Assembly (NCBI GenBank): GCA_019359355.1
Contig: JAHHHM010000022.1
Span: 1-64,000, forward strand
Origin: Microcoleus vaginatus WJT46-NPBG5
GTDB taxonomy: Bacteria > Cyanobacteriota > Cyanobacteriia > Cyanobacteriales > Oscillatoriaceae
Direction: 5' to 3'
Length of the DNA: 64,000 nucleotides
Notes under the pieces: model-generated
Told to the model about the DNA's origin: nothing
The model's database searches: none
What the model saw: the letters and a program-made list of their open reading frames with translations, nothing else
Shown: positions 1-11,169 of the stretch, piece after piece
Numbering within the stretch: the first letter of the stretch is position 1
Layout: each line of letters begins with the position of its first letter
Position numbers and translations under genes: made by a program

Positions 1-111
1 CGCAGTCCCGTCAACTGCTTGGTCAATATCGTTTGTGGATTGATTGCCTATTGCCACCAACCTAAAAAGCCCTCCATTGCTCTTGAGCACAATTTGCTTC
101 CCTCTGCTTAA
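1..111 (+). mobile_element. C-terminal end of an IS transposase (IS982-like), cut by window edge
   Basis: Frame 1 is open from the first base to a TAA at 109-111 and encodes about 36 residues. The tail reads [18 protein letters not shown], which resembles the end of cyanobacterial IS982-type transposases; the family name is from memory and could be another DDE group. Just after the stop, the stretch around 110-127 may be the terminal inverted repeat of the element, but the other end lies outside the window. The element ends where the acyl-CoA synthetase gene on the opposite strand loses its expected continuation, so it appears to be inserted in that gene. Confidence 0.5.
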
Positions 112-118
112 CCCGAAC

Positions 119-2165
119 TCACGTTACCATTAACTGTTCCAGCGCCGCCAAATCAACCGGCTGGCGTCCTCGCACTCCTTTTAAAGCGGTGTAAATTTTC
201 GTTTGTTCCATCATCCGCCGCGCCAAGGTGGTGTTGAGTGGCGGTAGCGCTAATGCACGATCTTTAAAAACTTCCACCAATTGTCCGCCGGTGCCAAATA
301 ACAAAACCGGCCCAAATTGGCGATCAAGGCTGCTGCCGATAATAATTTCGTAGCCTTCCAGTTTAAGCATCGGCTGAACTGTCACGCCTTGGAAATGCTC
401 AGCACCGACTTTTTCAGCGACGGAAGATTTTATTCCGCCATACGCGCCTCTGACGGTTTCCTCGTCTTGCAACAACAGCCGCACGCCACCGACATCGGTT
501 TTATGGGTAATTGTTTCAGAATAGAGCCTCAGAACGACTGGATAGCCAATTTCTTCCGCCAGTTGCACGGCTTCGTCTTCACTCCTAGCGATGCGCGTGT
601 CAACGGTAGGAATTCCATAAGCCGCGAGTAGTTGCTTCGATTCATACTCAGTGAGAATGGTTCTGCCGGCTTTACGTGCACTGTGGATAATATTGCCAGC
701 CATGAGAAGATCGCAAGCCTTTTCCCCACAATCTCTCGATAGTGCCGGCGTCTCATACAAACCCAGCAAATTGTAGGTGTAGCGCCACATATAGTTAAAG
801 ATATGAGCCGCTGAATCGGGATAAGGCAATGTAAAAATATTGGCGCGGTTGAGAATTGCCTCGCCGGCAGCCACGTCAGCACCTCCCATCCAACTTGCCA
901 AAATTGGCTTGCCATTTAATTCCGGTGTAACCAACTTGAGCTGTTCAGCCGTCTGAGTCGGATCACTCATCGCTTGCGGCGTGAGAATTGTCAGCAAGCC
1001 ATCACTATTGGGATCTTTTGCCGCAATTGCAATCGCTTTGGCGTATCGTTCCGGTTCCGCATCCCCCAAAATATCAATCGGGTTGCCGTGACTCCAATGC
1101 GCCGGCAGAAACTTATTCAGCGCAGTTATCGTTTCTGGCGATAATTGTGCCAATTCCCCACCCTCAGCAATTAAAGCATCGGTTGCCAGCACTCCCGGCC
1201 CGCCGGCATTGGTGAGAATGGTTAAACGTTTGCCTTTCGGACGCGGTTGCTTAGCCAGCACTTCCGCCATATTAAAGGTGTTAACTCGTAAGACACCACT
1301 GCGCCGGAAGGCGGCATCGAGAACCTCATCACTGCCGGCAAGTGCCCCTGTATGGGATGCGGCTGCCTTTGCTGCGGCATCTGTACGCCCAGATTTAATT
1401 ACAATAATCGGCTTACTCAGCGCTACTTCCCGCGCTGCCGAAAGAAACGCACGCGCATCGCCGATGGACTCCATATATATCACAATGCTTTGCGTCCGCA
1501 GATCGTCGCCGAGGTAATAAATTAAATCGCCCCAACCGACATCCAGCATCGAACCTATCGACATAAACGCACTGAACCCGACATTCTCGCGGAAACTCCA
1601 GTCGAGGATCGCGGTGCAGAGTGCGCCACTTTGCGAGATGAAGCCAACATTGCCGGGACGCGCCATCACACTAGCGAAGGTGGCATTTAAGCCGGTTAGG
1701 GGACTCATGACGCCCAGACAATTTGGGCCAATAATTCGCATCCGTCCCCGCCGCGCTTCTTTGAGCACTTGCTGTTCGAGTTCGATGCCTTTAGGGCCAA
1801 TTTCTCGGAAGCCGGCAGAAATAATAATTGCGCCTTTAACGCCGGCATCCACACATTCTTTAATCACGCCCGGTACAGTGGGTGCCGGTGTAACGACAAC
1901 CGCCAGATCAACGGCTTCCGGCACTTCTGCAATGGTTGGATAAGCTTTAATTCCCAAGACACTATGACGTTTGGGATTGACGGGGAAAACAGTCCCCCCA
2001 AACGGGTTGCCGATCAAGTTCCACAGGATAGTGCGCCCAACACTTCCAGGTTTTTCCGTTGCACCGATTACAGCAACGGTTTGCGGTGCGAAGATGGCAT
2101 CAAGGGGTTGACGTTCGTAGCGGAGAACGTCATGGGCAAAATCGGGGCTTGATAGGCGTTTGCAT
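119..2165 (-). pseudogene. Acyl-CoA synthetase (NDP-forming), frameshifted and 3'-truncated
   Basis: The protein matches the ADP-forming acetate/acyl-CoA ligase family: a CoA-binding Rossmann part, a succinyl-CoA-ligase-like part with a candidate phospho-histidine in [12 protein letters not shown], and an ATP-grasp part. A good start with an AGGAG site lies at 2165, but its frame closes after ten codons. The conserved [20 protein letters not shown] continues in the next frame up to 2018. The span 2165-2018 is 148 bases, so one extra base, most simply in the TTTT run (2138-2141, plus strand AAAA), explains it. At the 3' end the frame stops right after LEQLMV, where relatives continue for many residues, often into a GNAT domain. 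Corrected length would be about 681 residues. Probably non-functional unless the indel is a sequencing error. Confidence 0.8.
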
Positions 2166-2986
2166 CGCTCACTCCTGTGTTACTACCTCAAGCTTACGGG
2201 CCGGTTTTTCTCGCGTAGCGGGTTCATTCCGTACCTACAACCAGCCTAACTTTTAGTTTCGCCTTGAGGGTGTTTTTTTCAAGACATCTTTATTTATATT
2301 GCCCAGCTGTTCTAAAAGCTTTGCAAACCGCTAGAGATTTAGGACAATTTTTTATCCATCCTCCTCCTGCTCGCATCTATCCAGGGGTAGTGATTATTTT
2401 GAGCATTCAATTGGTTGCGCCCAGATGAGCTGTCCTGTCCTGTCCTGTTACGCAATCTTTGCCCCCGATCAATTTGATCGAGATTACTGTGAAGTTTGTA
2501 TAAAATCTTCGAGAGAAATGTAAAGACTTTTTTGGATAAAAGATTGAACTTTAAAAAACTTAATATTACCCACTTTTCTCTGTAGTATTCAATACAATAT
2601 TAATAAGAACTTAATTAGAAAAGCCCCAAAACAAAGGGGATAAAGTTTTTACAATTCAGCCAACCTCGAATCTGTGGTTTTTACGGAAACGGAAAAATAG
2701 TTGCCTTTATAAGCAATTTGCTTAAAGAAAGGTTTGATCCCCATTCCGATCTTGAGCCGGCCTAGAAGTAAAGATGCATAGATTGTCCACTGATTTGTGT
2801 CAATCCTTCCCCAATGCATATCAAGCTTAATACGGAAGGTGCAGGGTGCATTTCTAGCAATTTGCAAAGTTCAAAATTGCTTTATATATCGCTTAAATTA
2901 CTGTCTCGATCTAGGTTTTGATAGCGGTATTTATCCGTGATCTTACGGAGCGGGGCAATCAAATCTACAAACTGGAGTATCTAAAT
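2166..2986. other. Intergenic region upstream of pckA
   Basis: No convincing gene is present. In 2294-2428 the plus strand reads as a short open stretch ending in PPARIYPGVVIIL and a TGA. It faintly resembles the end of DUF5615 (PIN-like) proteins, so it may be a decayed fragment; this is speculative. A pentamer TGTCC repeats three times at 2431-2445. The part from about 2500 to 2650 is AT-rich and could hold the pckA promoter, but no clear -35/-10 pair was recognised. Confidence 0.4.
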
Positions 2987-4654
2987 ATGAACTATCACAG
3001 TAATGCCGGCAGCAACGGATATCAGGCCGGTTTGAACTCTAAAAGTGAAAAAGATAGCGAGATGTGGGGTTTAGAAGCGCTGGGAATAAAAAACCTCGGC
3101 CATGTCTATCACAACCTGCCGGTGTCAAAGTTGGTAGAACACGCCTTGGCCCGTGGGGAAGGTGTTTTAGCCGGCAATGGGGCATTTTGCGTCAACACCG
3201 GCAAATACACAGGTCGTTCCCCCAACGATAAATTTATCGTCGTTGAACCCAGCAGCCGGGATGAAATTCACTGGAACAAGCTCAACGTTCCCATCTCCGA
3301 AGATAATTTTGGCCGGCTATACCGGCGCGTACTTTCCTATGTCCAAGGACGGGATCTCTATCTCTTCGATGGCTATGTAGGCGCAGATCCGAACTACCGC
3401 GTTGGTGTCAGAATTATTAACGAGCTAGCTTCCCAAAATTTATTCGCTCACCAGATGTTCCTCAGACCCACTCCTGAAGAACTCGAACAGCATCACGCCG
3501 ACTTCACAGTGATTGCAGTTCCCGGCTTGCACGGAGATCCCGAAGAGGATGGCATTAACTCAGAAGCCTTCATCGTGATTCACTTTGCCAAAAAGCTGGT
3601 GCTCATCGGGGGTTCCAAGTATGCCGGTGAGATCAAAAAGTCGGTATTCTCCTTGATGAACTACTTCATGACAAAGCGGGACGTGCTGCCCATGCACTGT
3701 TCTGCCAACATGGATTCAGAAGGTCATACAGCTTTATTCTTCGGCCTTTCAGGCACCGGCAAAACCACCCTCTCAGCCGATCCCAATCTGCATCTGATTG
3801 GAGACGATGAGCATGGCTGGTCAAGTGACGGCGTTTTCAACTTTGAAGGCGGCTGCTACGCCAAAACGATTAAACTTTCCCAAGAAAATGAGCCTCAGAT
3901 ATGGGATGCGATTCGATTTGGGGCGATCATGGAAAATGTCGTCCTCGATCCCCACACGCGCACACCCGACTATGATGACGGCAGCTTAACGGAAAATACC
4001 AGAGTTGCTTATCCCGTCGAGTATATTCCCAACTGTCTGATCCCCGGCATGGGCGGGCATCCCAAGACGGTGATTTTCTTAACAGCAGATGCGTTTGGTG
4101 TGTTGCCGCCCATTTCTAAGCTGACCAAAGAACAGGCGATGTATCATTTCATGTCTGGTTATACCAGCAAACTCGCCGGTACTGAACGCGGAGTTACAGA
4201 ACCTCAAGCAACCTTCTCAGCCTGTTTCGGCAAACCATTTTTACCGCTGTCGGCGGCAGTTTACGCGCAAATGTTGGGCGAAAGACTGGATAAACACGGT
4301 GCAGGGGTGTATTTAATCAACACCGGCTGGTCTGGTGGGCCTTACGGCGTTGGCAAGCGCATCCCCATTAAATACACACGCGCAATGGTGTCAGCCGCGC
4401 TGAATGGACATCTGGATCGCGTCCAGTTCCACCCCCACCCAATCTTTAAGATATTGGTGCCGGCAACCGTTCCAGGGGTTCCCAGTGAGATTTTAGATCC
4501 GAGAAATACTTGGAGTGATGGGGCAGCTTATGACCGGCAGGCGAATCAGCTAGCACAGTTGTTTGTGGAAAACTTTAAACAATATAAGAAAGCTTGCCAG
4601 GATATTGTCGAACCGGCAGCCTCCGCCGAGGCGTGTGCGCTAATGGAAGTGTGA
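2987..4654 (+). CDS. pckA: Phosphoenolpyruvate carboxykinase (ATP)
   Basis: Interconverts oxaloacetate plus ATP and phosphoenolpyruvate plus CO2 plus ADP in the cytosol, linking C4 acids to gluconeogenesis. The 555-residue product is close to the roughly 540 usual for the ATP-type enzyme. Visible signatures are TGRSPNDKF (about 73-81), the kinase-1a P-loop GLSGTGKTT (about 252-260) and the metal-binding motif LIGDDEHGW (about 270-278). The ATG at 2987 follows GGAG at 2974-2977 and is preferred; the frame is open 23 codons further upstream from a TTG, but that extension is not conserved-looking. A strong terminator follows at 4726-4754, so the gene is probably monocistronic. Confidence 0.93.
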   Translation: MNYHSNAGSNGYQAGLNSKSEKDSEMWGLEALGIKNLGHVYHNLPVSKLVEHALARGEGVLAGNGAFCVNTGKYTGRSPNDKFIVVEPSSRDEIHWNKLNVPISEDNFGRLYRRVLSYVQGRDLYLFDGYVGADPNYRVGVRIINELASQNLFAHQMFLRPTPEELEQHHADFTVIAVPGLHGDPEEDGINSEAFIVIHFAKKLVLIGGSKYAGEIKKSVFSLMNYFMTKRDVLPMHCSANMDSEGHTALFFGLSGTGKTTLSADPNLHLIGDDEHGWSSDGVFNFEGGCYAKTIKLSQENEPQIWDAIRFGAIMENVVLDPHTRTPDYDDGSLTENTRVAYPVEYIPNCLIPGMGGHPKTVIFLTADAFGVLPPISKLTKEQAMYHFMSGYTSKLAGTERGVTEPQATFSACFGKPFLPLSAAVYAQMLGERLDKHGAGVYLINTGWSGGPYGVGKRIPIKYTRAMVSAALNGHLDRVQFHPHPIFKILVPATVPGVPSEILDPRNTWSDGAAYDRQANQLAQLFVENFKQYKKACQDIVEPAASAEACALMEV

Positions 4655-6027
<1,373 letters not shown>

Positions 6028-6219
6028 GCTAAAATACATTTAATTTGCTTCATTATTAGCAACTTAAATGCTTAGCAGCTCTCGTTTTTGATTCAGCCGG
6101 GATTAGGGAATTTGAGCATAATTGAATGCAAATTTCTACAAGCGACAAAAGTTCTCTATCCTGATCCCGGCAAATATTTTCTTTTAAAAAACAATGCGAT
6201 TTTAATGTTTTACAGCAGC

Positions 6220-7245
6220 TTAGGCTCGTTTACTTTCGCGCTCCTCGGCACTTTGTTCTGTATTAAACGTTTCTTCATTAACCATTCGTGGTCGCTCACC
6301 AACTCGACTGATTTTGAGAACATCGGTGAAGGTACGGCAATAAGTAGGTAAACCAAAGGTATCGGGACTCACCGGATTTAGATAAGTGAAATGCCGGTAG
6401 TTGACGCAGAAGCGATCCCAGGCAGCCATTTGAATGCGAAATATGGCAATTAAGAGATCGGCAAGCCAAGGATAAAGGGTGACGCGGAATGGAATTTTTG
6501 TATTGAGATAGGCACAAGCATCTTCAATGGCTTGATTAACCGTGACTCGCTCATTTCCCAAGACTAAATTTCGCGGTTCATCGGGTTGAGGGGGATGGTG
6601 GATGAGGTGCAGCACAACCTGAGCGATGTCTTGACCATGTATGAAGTGGAAACTGCCATCTGCTTTGAAAAAGCGAATCAAATTAATCCATTTCACCACA
6701 TCTGGCAAGCCGGCGGAAAGGTGAGAGTAGGGTTTGTTGCTATCTCCTCCTAAAACTAAGGTGGGAAATAGCGCTGTAATACGTTTATTGATGGGCAAAC
6801 GAGACAACTGGCGTAGGCATTCGTACTTGGAACGGATGTAGTCGGTTCCCAGTTCTTTGGCTTCTTTCAGTAATTCGTTATTACGATCTAAAACACTGGC
6901 GGTGGAAAAGTAGATAATTTGCTCGCAAACATCGGGATCGAGCAAGTTCATCAATCGAAGCGTTTTGGCAACATTGACATCAAACACTGCCTGAGAACCG
7001 CCCCAAGCGGTGGCTGCGAGAACGGCACAATCTATCGTTTTAAGCAGGTCGGCGTGTTGGTCAATGTGCAGCATATCCGCTTGGATCACGGTGACACCGG
7101 CACGGGTTTCGCAATTAATTTGAAGTTTTTCTGGGTTTCTAACGAGCAGGTAAAGCTCGTGGTTTGTCTTCTGAATCAGTGCTTCAGTAATGTAGTGACC
7201 AATACAGCCACTCGCGCCAGTGACTAAAATTCGCTTGGGAGCCAT
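6220..7245 (-). CDS. NAD-dependent epimerase/dehydratase family protein (extended SDR)
   Basis: A 341-residue Rossmann-fold protein. The N-terminal ILVTGASGCIG (6-16) is the dinucleotide-binding motif. STASV (about 115-119) followed by YIRSK (Tyr136, Lys140) forms the SDR catalytic set. The substrate cannot be told; relatives act on nucleotide sugars or other NAD(P)-linked substrates. It converges with gap and lies 161 bases downstream of hemE in the same orientation, so it might be co-transcribed with hemE, but the gap is long enough for its own promoter. No obvious membrane segment or signal peptide. Confidence 0.82.
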   Translation of the reverse strand: MAPKRILVTGASGCIGHYITEALIQKTNHELYLLVRNPEKLQINCETRAGVTVIQADMLHIDQHADLLKTIDCAVLAATAWGGSQAVFDVNVAKTLRLMNLLDPDVCEQIIYFSTASVLDRNNELLKEAKELGTDYIRSKYECLRQLSRLPINKRITALFPTLVLGGDSNKPYSHLSAGLPDVVKWINLIRFFKADGSFHFIHGQDIAQVVLHLIHHPPQPDEPRNLVLGNERVTVNQAIEDACAYLNTKIPFRVTLYPWLADLLIAIFRIQMAAWDRFCVNYRHFTYLNPVSPDTFGLPTYCRTFTDVLKISRVGERPRMVNEETFNTEQSAEERESKRA

Positions 7246-7397
7246 AGAATCAATTAATAAAAAGCAATCACTAAAAAGGTTTTATTAAGCGAGAAGTGAA
7301 AAGTGGGAGTGGCTAGCCAATGATGGAGGAGTTTAACTCTTCACCTTTAACTAACCTCTAGTTCCTAGTTCCCTCTCTTCACTTTCTTCTACATAAC

Positions 7398-7413
7398 TGC
7401 CTGATATCAGGCA
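7398..7413. repeat. Perfect palindrome over the hemE stop codon
   Basis: TGCCTGATATCAGGCA is a perfect 16-base palindrome. The hemE stop codon (7407-7409) lies inside it. There is no T-run beside it, so it is not a classical terminator. Confidence 0.6.
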
Positions 7414-8471
7414 TGGACAGCCAGTAATTTGTCCGCCTGCTTAGCTGTTTCAAAGAAGAAGGCGGCATTTTCTTCGGGGGTGCCTGGTAAGATGCCGTGA
7501 CCAAGATTTAAAATATGGCCACGATTGCCGGCTTTGCGAATGGTGTCGAGGATGCGTTCGCGGATAAAATCTTGGGAGCCAAATAAAACGCAGGGATCGA
7601 TATTTCCTTGCACTCCAATATTGGCACCGAGACGCTGCCGCGCTTCTGCGATATCGACTGTCCAATCTACACTGACAATATCCACACCCGATTTTGCCAT
7701 CCTCTCTAGTAGGCCGGCACTGCCATTAATGTAAAGGATCATGGGCGTATCGGGGTGAGTGGCTTTAACCTGTTGCACCACTCGTTGCTGGTAAGGCATG
7801 GCAAAAGTTTCGTAATCTTGGGGGCTAAGCTGGCCGGCCCAAGAGTCAAACATTTGCACGACTTGCGCCCCGCAGTCAATCTGATAACGGACGTAGGCGG
7901 CAATAGAGTCGGCGATTTTTCCAAGCAATTGATGCAGCATTGCCGGCTCGGAAAAAGCCATGCTTTTAATGATCGTGTAGTCTTTTGATGACTTACCCTC
8001 GATCGCGTAAGCTGCCAATGTCCACGGCGCACCCACAAAGCCAAGTACGGTTGCTTTGTCACCGACTTCTTGCCGCAATGTCTGCAAAATTTCCCGGATA
8101 AAAGGGAGAGATTCTGCCGGCTCAAGGGGATGGATTTTCTCGATTTGCTCTAAGCTGCGGATGGGCGGATCGATGATCGGCCCTTTGCTTTCGATGATAT
8201 CGAAGGGAATGCCCATTCCCGGCAGGGGTGTGAGGATATCGGAAAACAGAATCACACCATCTGGCTGAAATGCCCGAAACGGTTGCATTGAAATTTCAAT
8301 CGCCAGTTCGGGATTTTCGGAACGTTCCCGAAAAGAGGGGTACTTCTCCCGCAAATCGCGATAGACTTTCATATAGCGACCGGCTTGCCGCATCATCCAC
8401 ACGGGCGGACGGTCTAACACTTCTCCACGAGCGGCCCTTAGCAGATAGGGAATCTGGGTTGACCCAGTCAT
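7407..8471 (-). CDS. hemE: Uroporphyrinogen decarboxylase
   Basis: Decarboxylates the four acetate side chains of uroporphyrinogen III to give coproporphyrinogen III on the shared route to haem, chlorophyll and bilins. The 354-residue product is full length for HemE. The N-terminal signature [14 protein letters not shown] (about 21-34) contains the substrate-binding arginines. FSDILTP (with the functional Asp) and [16 protein letters not shown] follow, and the C-terminal [14 protein letters not shown] is typical. The ATG at 8471 begins the conserved start [17 protein letters not shown]. It is transcribed away from pstS. Confidence 0.95.
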   Translation of the reverse strand: MTGSTQIPYLLRAARGEVLDRPPVWMMRQAGRYMKVYRDLREKYPSFRERSENPELAIEISMQPFRAFQPDGVILFSDILTPLPGMGIPFDIIESKGPIIDPPIRSLEQIEKIHPLEPAESLPFIREILQTLRQEVGDKATVLGFVGAPWTLAAYAIEGKSSKDYTIIKSMAFSEPAMLHQLLGKIADSIAAYVRYQIDCGAQVVQMFDSWAGQLSPQDYETFAMPYQQRVVQQVKATHPDTPMILYINGSAGLLERMAKSGVDIVSVDWTVDIAEARQRLGANIGVQGNIDPCVLFGSQDFIRERILDTIRKAGNRGHILNLGHGILPGTPEENAAFFFETAKQADKLLAVHA

Positions 8472-8734
8472 CTAAACTTCACCTTAATTTTTTCTTGAAT
8501 GCCACTGTTCAGCTTACCACTCAAGAATTCCTCTTTTTAGTTTACATTTCTTCACAATTGGGCATCGAGCAGAGTTATGCCGGCGGCAGGCTGCCGGTGA
8601 AACTTTCAGCTAGTTGGAAAAATTGCTCGGCGCAGATAGTTTGATCTATAGCTTGGTCAATGGTCACTGCATTTTGGTTGACTAAGCGTTGCTGCGCTAC
8701 CTCCTCTAATGGAGAACTGCGCTAAGTTGATCTA

Positions 8735-8776
8735 CTTAAAACTCGGATGTTTAACATACTTTAATCAAATTAACAA
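8735..8776 (+). promoter_or_regulatory. Possible Pho-box cluster upstream of pstS
   Basis: The cyanobacterial Pho box is known as repeated octamers of the form PyTTAAPyPy(T/A). Here CTTAAAAC (8735), TTTAACAT (8750), TTTAATCA (8760) and ATTAACAA (8769) lie close together. Only TTTAATCA fits fully, and the spacings of 15, 10 and 9 differ from the usual 11. The placement before a pst operon is the main support. Confidence 0.3.
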
Positions 8777-8828
8777 AAATATACCTTAAGGAGGATCAAC
8801 TCACTTCTTCTAAGTGTATATTATGAAA

Positions 8829-8858
8829 ACTCCGGTAAACCGATAAGCGAACCGGAGT
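8829..8858. repeat. Inverted repeat in the pst upstream region
   Basis: ACTCCGGT (8829-8836) pairs perfectly with ACCGGAGT (8851-8858) around a 14-base loop. It could be a hairpin in a long pstS leader or a protein site. No T-run follows on the plus strand. Confidence 0.5.
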
Positions 8859-9030
8859 ATAAAAAATTAAGTTTCGTAAATTCTTGGAAAAGAGTTAGTC
8901 AACTCTCGCTCTTTCAAGAGTTCGCAAACAGTTAAAACTCTGGCTCTCGATGTTCACGGTTTTAATCATGCTGAAAAAAATTTATATAAATAGACCGAAC
9001 AATAAAATTTGAAAATTCAGGGGATTGTCT

Positions 9031-10062
9031 ATGTCTAGCCGCCTTCCTTTCTCGATTAGCACCCTTTCAAAAGCCTTATTAAATTATCGGGTTTTGCTGG
9101 TATTCCCGCTCATTTTTAGCTATGGCCTCACTGCTTGCAGTAGAGCTGAACAGAAGCTAAATCAAGTTAGCATTGATGGTGGAGCAGTAGGTTTTCCGAT
9201 CCATCAATCAGTGGCTGAAGAATTTCAAAAATTTAAACCTGACGCTCAGGTTAGTGTAGCTTCAAGTGGTACTGGCGGGGGCGTGAGCAAGTTTTGTGCT
9301 GGAGAAATTGATATTGTTGGAGCTTCGCGTTCTATTAAAGATGAAGAAATCGAAAGATGCAAAAAAAAGGGAATAGATTTTGTAGAGCTGCCTATTGCTT
9401 TAGACGGAATTGCTGTTATAGTTAATCGTCAGAATAATTTTGCAAAATGCTTGACGATTGAAGAACTCAACAAAATTTGGAACTCCAAATCAGATAGCAA
9501 AGTAACGAATTGGAATCAAGTTAATCCAAATTTTCCCGACCAGAAGCTAAAGCTTTATGCCCCCGCTTCTGATACTGGAACATTTGACTATTTCACACAA
9601 GCTGTCACCGGCAAAGCCAAAAATAGCCGCACAGACTACACTCCCAGTCACAATCAAAACGTCCTTGTGCAAGGAATTGGGGGAGATGGGAACGCTTTAG
9701 GATACGTTGGTATATCTTACTACATGGAAAACCAAGACAAGCTAAACTTGGTTGGAGTGGAAAGTCCAAAAGGAAACTGTGAAAAGCCAGTTCCTCTAGA
9801 TAATGTTGTGAGAAATACTTATCTACCTTTATCTCGTCCCCTCTTTATCTATGTCAGCAAGGTGTCTCTAGATACCAAACCACAAGTTAGAGCGTTTGTT
9901 GAGTTTTATCTTGAGAATTCTTGGAAATGGATCGAGCAAGTTGGTTATGTATCGCTTCCCGATGAGGCTTATCCCAAACTCAAACAAAAACTTGCCTCTG
10001 GTGAAACAGGTTCTAAATTCAAAGATGCAAAACCTGGTGAACCTATCGCAAATCTTCTTTAA
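9031..10062 (+). CDS. pstS: Phosphate ABC transporter substrate-binding lipoprotein PstS
   Basis: Binds phosphate in the periplasm and delivers it to PstCA. The 343-residue protein starts with a signal sequence ending in the lipobox LTAC (Cys about 36), so it is probably membrane-tethered. The mature part has the PstS phosphate loop [16 protein letters not shown] and the [12 protein letters not shown] segment. The ATG at 9031 has a GGGG purine block about 7 bases upstream; a TTG two codons earlier is also in frame. It heads a pstS-pstC-pstA-pstB cluster that should be induced by phosphate limitation through the SphS-SphR (PhoR-PhoB type) system. Confidence 0.93.
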   Translation: MSSRLPFSISTLSKALLNYRVLLVFPLIFSYGLTACSRAEQKLNQVSIDGGAVGFPIHQSVAEEFQKFKPDAQVSVASSGTGGGVSKFCAGEIDIVGASRSIKDEEIERCKKKGIDFVELPIALDGIAVIVNRQNNFAKCLTIEELNKIWNSKSDSKVTNWNQVNPNFPDQKLKLYAPASDTGTFDYFTQAVTGKAKNSRTDYTPSHNQNVLVQGIGGDGNALGYVGISYYMENQDKLNLVGVESPKGNCEKPVPLDNVVRNTYLPLSRPLFIYVSKVSLDTKPQVRAFVEFYLENSWKWIEQVGYVSLPDEAYPKLKQKLASGETGSKFKDAKPGEPIANLL

Positions 10063-10098
10063 GAGGAACAGTCAAGAAAAAGATTCCACTGTTGCCTC

Positions 10099-10116
10099 GC
10101 TTGTTTCAAAACAAGC
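10099..10116. repeat. Short hairpin between pstS and pstC
   Basis: GCTTGTTT and AAACAAGC are perfect complements separated by two bases, so 7 pairs with a 4-base loop are likely. It lies 37 bases after pstS and has no T-run. It may stabilise the pstS message or reduce read-through, which would fit the need for excess binding protein. Confidence 0.5.
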
Positions 10117-10222
10117 TTGAGCTAGGTAAGCGTTGAGTAGAGTGTTCATTTTCAAATATCTTTTTAAACTTGATGGCGCTCTCAATCACGCACACAGACA
10201 TCAATCGCGTCTTCTACTTATT

Positions 10223-11164
10223 ATGCAAAATACGAATTTCAGTGATGAGTTCAATCGGGAATCGATGCGTTCCCTGGAAAAAAATTCTTCTGAGGATATC
10301 CAGGAAAAAATCATTGAAGCGCTTTTATTCACTTGCGCCTTAATTTCGGTATTCACGACGTTTGGAATTGTTTTTATTATCTTTAGAGTGACCTTTGATT
10401 TTTTTCAAGAAGTTTCATTGGCTCAATTCTTTTTAGATACCAAGTGGACACCTTTATTTGCACAGAAACATTTTGGAGTTTGGCCTTTAATCAATGGAAC
10501 GTTCCTGACTACAGCGATTGCCATGCTTGTTGCCATTCCTCTGGGTTTATGTTCCGCTATCTATTTAGCTGAATATGCTTCACCCAAGGCGGCAGCTATT
10601 TTACGCCCAGCGGTTGAACTGCTGGCAGGAGTTCCTACTGTTGTCTATGGCTACTTTGCACTTTTATTCGTGACGCCGGTTCTGCGGCTGTTTCTTCCCT
10701 TAGAAGTTTTTAACGCGTTGAGCGCTGGGCTGATGATGGGAATTATGATTAGCCCTACCGTTGGCTCTATTAGCTTAGATGCCATAGAATCTGTGCCTCG
10801 CTCTTTGCGGGAAGGAGCTTACGCAATCGGCGTAACTAAATTGGAAACGATCATCAAAGTTGTCCTTCCTGCTGCTCTTTCTGGAATTGCTGCTTCGATT
10901 ATTCTGGGTATTTCTAGAGCTGTGGGTGAAACGATGACTGTCTTAATTGCCGCCGGCCAAGAGCCACGAATCAGCCTTAATCCCTTTCAATCAGTAGAAA
11001 CAATGACTGCTTATATGGCTCAAATTTCCGGAGGAGATAGCCCTCGTGGCAGTGCTAATTACAACACCTTATATGCTGTTGGAGCGGTTCTGTTTTTGCT
11101 GACTCTATTTTTAAACGTTGTCAGTCATTGGATTTCTAATCGCTACAAAGAAAAATACGACTAA
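10223..11164 (+). CDS. pstC: Phosphate ABC transporter permease PstC
   Basis: One of the two membrane channels of the high-affinity phosphate importer. The 313-residue form begins at the ATG 10223; the frame is open 30 codons further up to a TTG, but those residues look unlike PstC. Another in-frame ATG lies at 10265, and none of these starts has a clear ribosome-binding site. About six hydrophobic segments are visible. The cytoplasmic EAA-type loop SVPRSLREGAYAIGVTKLET (about 190-210) docks on the ATPase. It is six bases upstream of pstA, so the two are co-translated or nearly so. Confidence 0.9.
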   Translation: MQNTNFSDEFNRESMRSLEKNSSEDIQEKIIEALLFTCALISVFTTFGIVFIIFRVTFDFFQEVSLAQFFLDTKWTPLFAQKHFGVWPLINGTFLTTAIAMLVAIPLGLCSAIYLAEYASPKAAAILRPAVELLAGVPTVVYGYFALLFVTPVLRLFLPLEVFNALSAGLMMGIMISPTVGSISLDAIESVPRSLREGAYAIGVTKLETIIKVVLPAALSGIAASIILGISRAVGETMTVLIAAGQEPRISLNPFQSVETMTAYMAQISGGDSPRGSANYNTLYAVGAVLFLLTLFLNVVSHWISNRYKEKYD

Positions 11165-11169
11165 TAAAG

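Larger units (their letters stand above)
8472..9030. other. Divergent intergenic region hemE / pstS
   Basis: No gene is supported. It must hold promoters for hemE (leftward) and the pst genes (rightward). Features seen are an AT-rich cluster of TTTAA-type octamers at 8735-8776, an 8-bp inverted repeat at 8829-8858, and a TATAAA (8984-8989) about 40 bases before the pstS start. Confidence 0.5.

Noticed and set aside
2649-2867. Minus-strand open frame of 72 codons before pckA
   Set aside because: No family resemblance, no ribosome-binding site, and it lies in the expected control region.
10133-10222. N-terminal extension of PstC by 30 residues
   Set aside because: Starts at a TTG; residues do not resemble PstC and fall in the pstS-pstC spacer.
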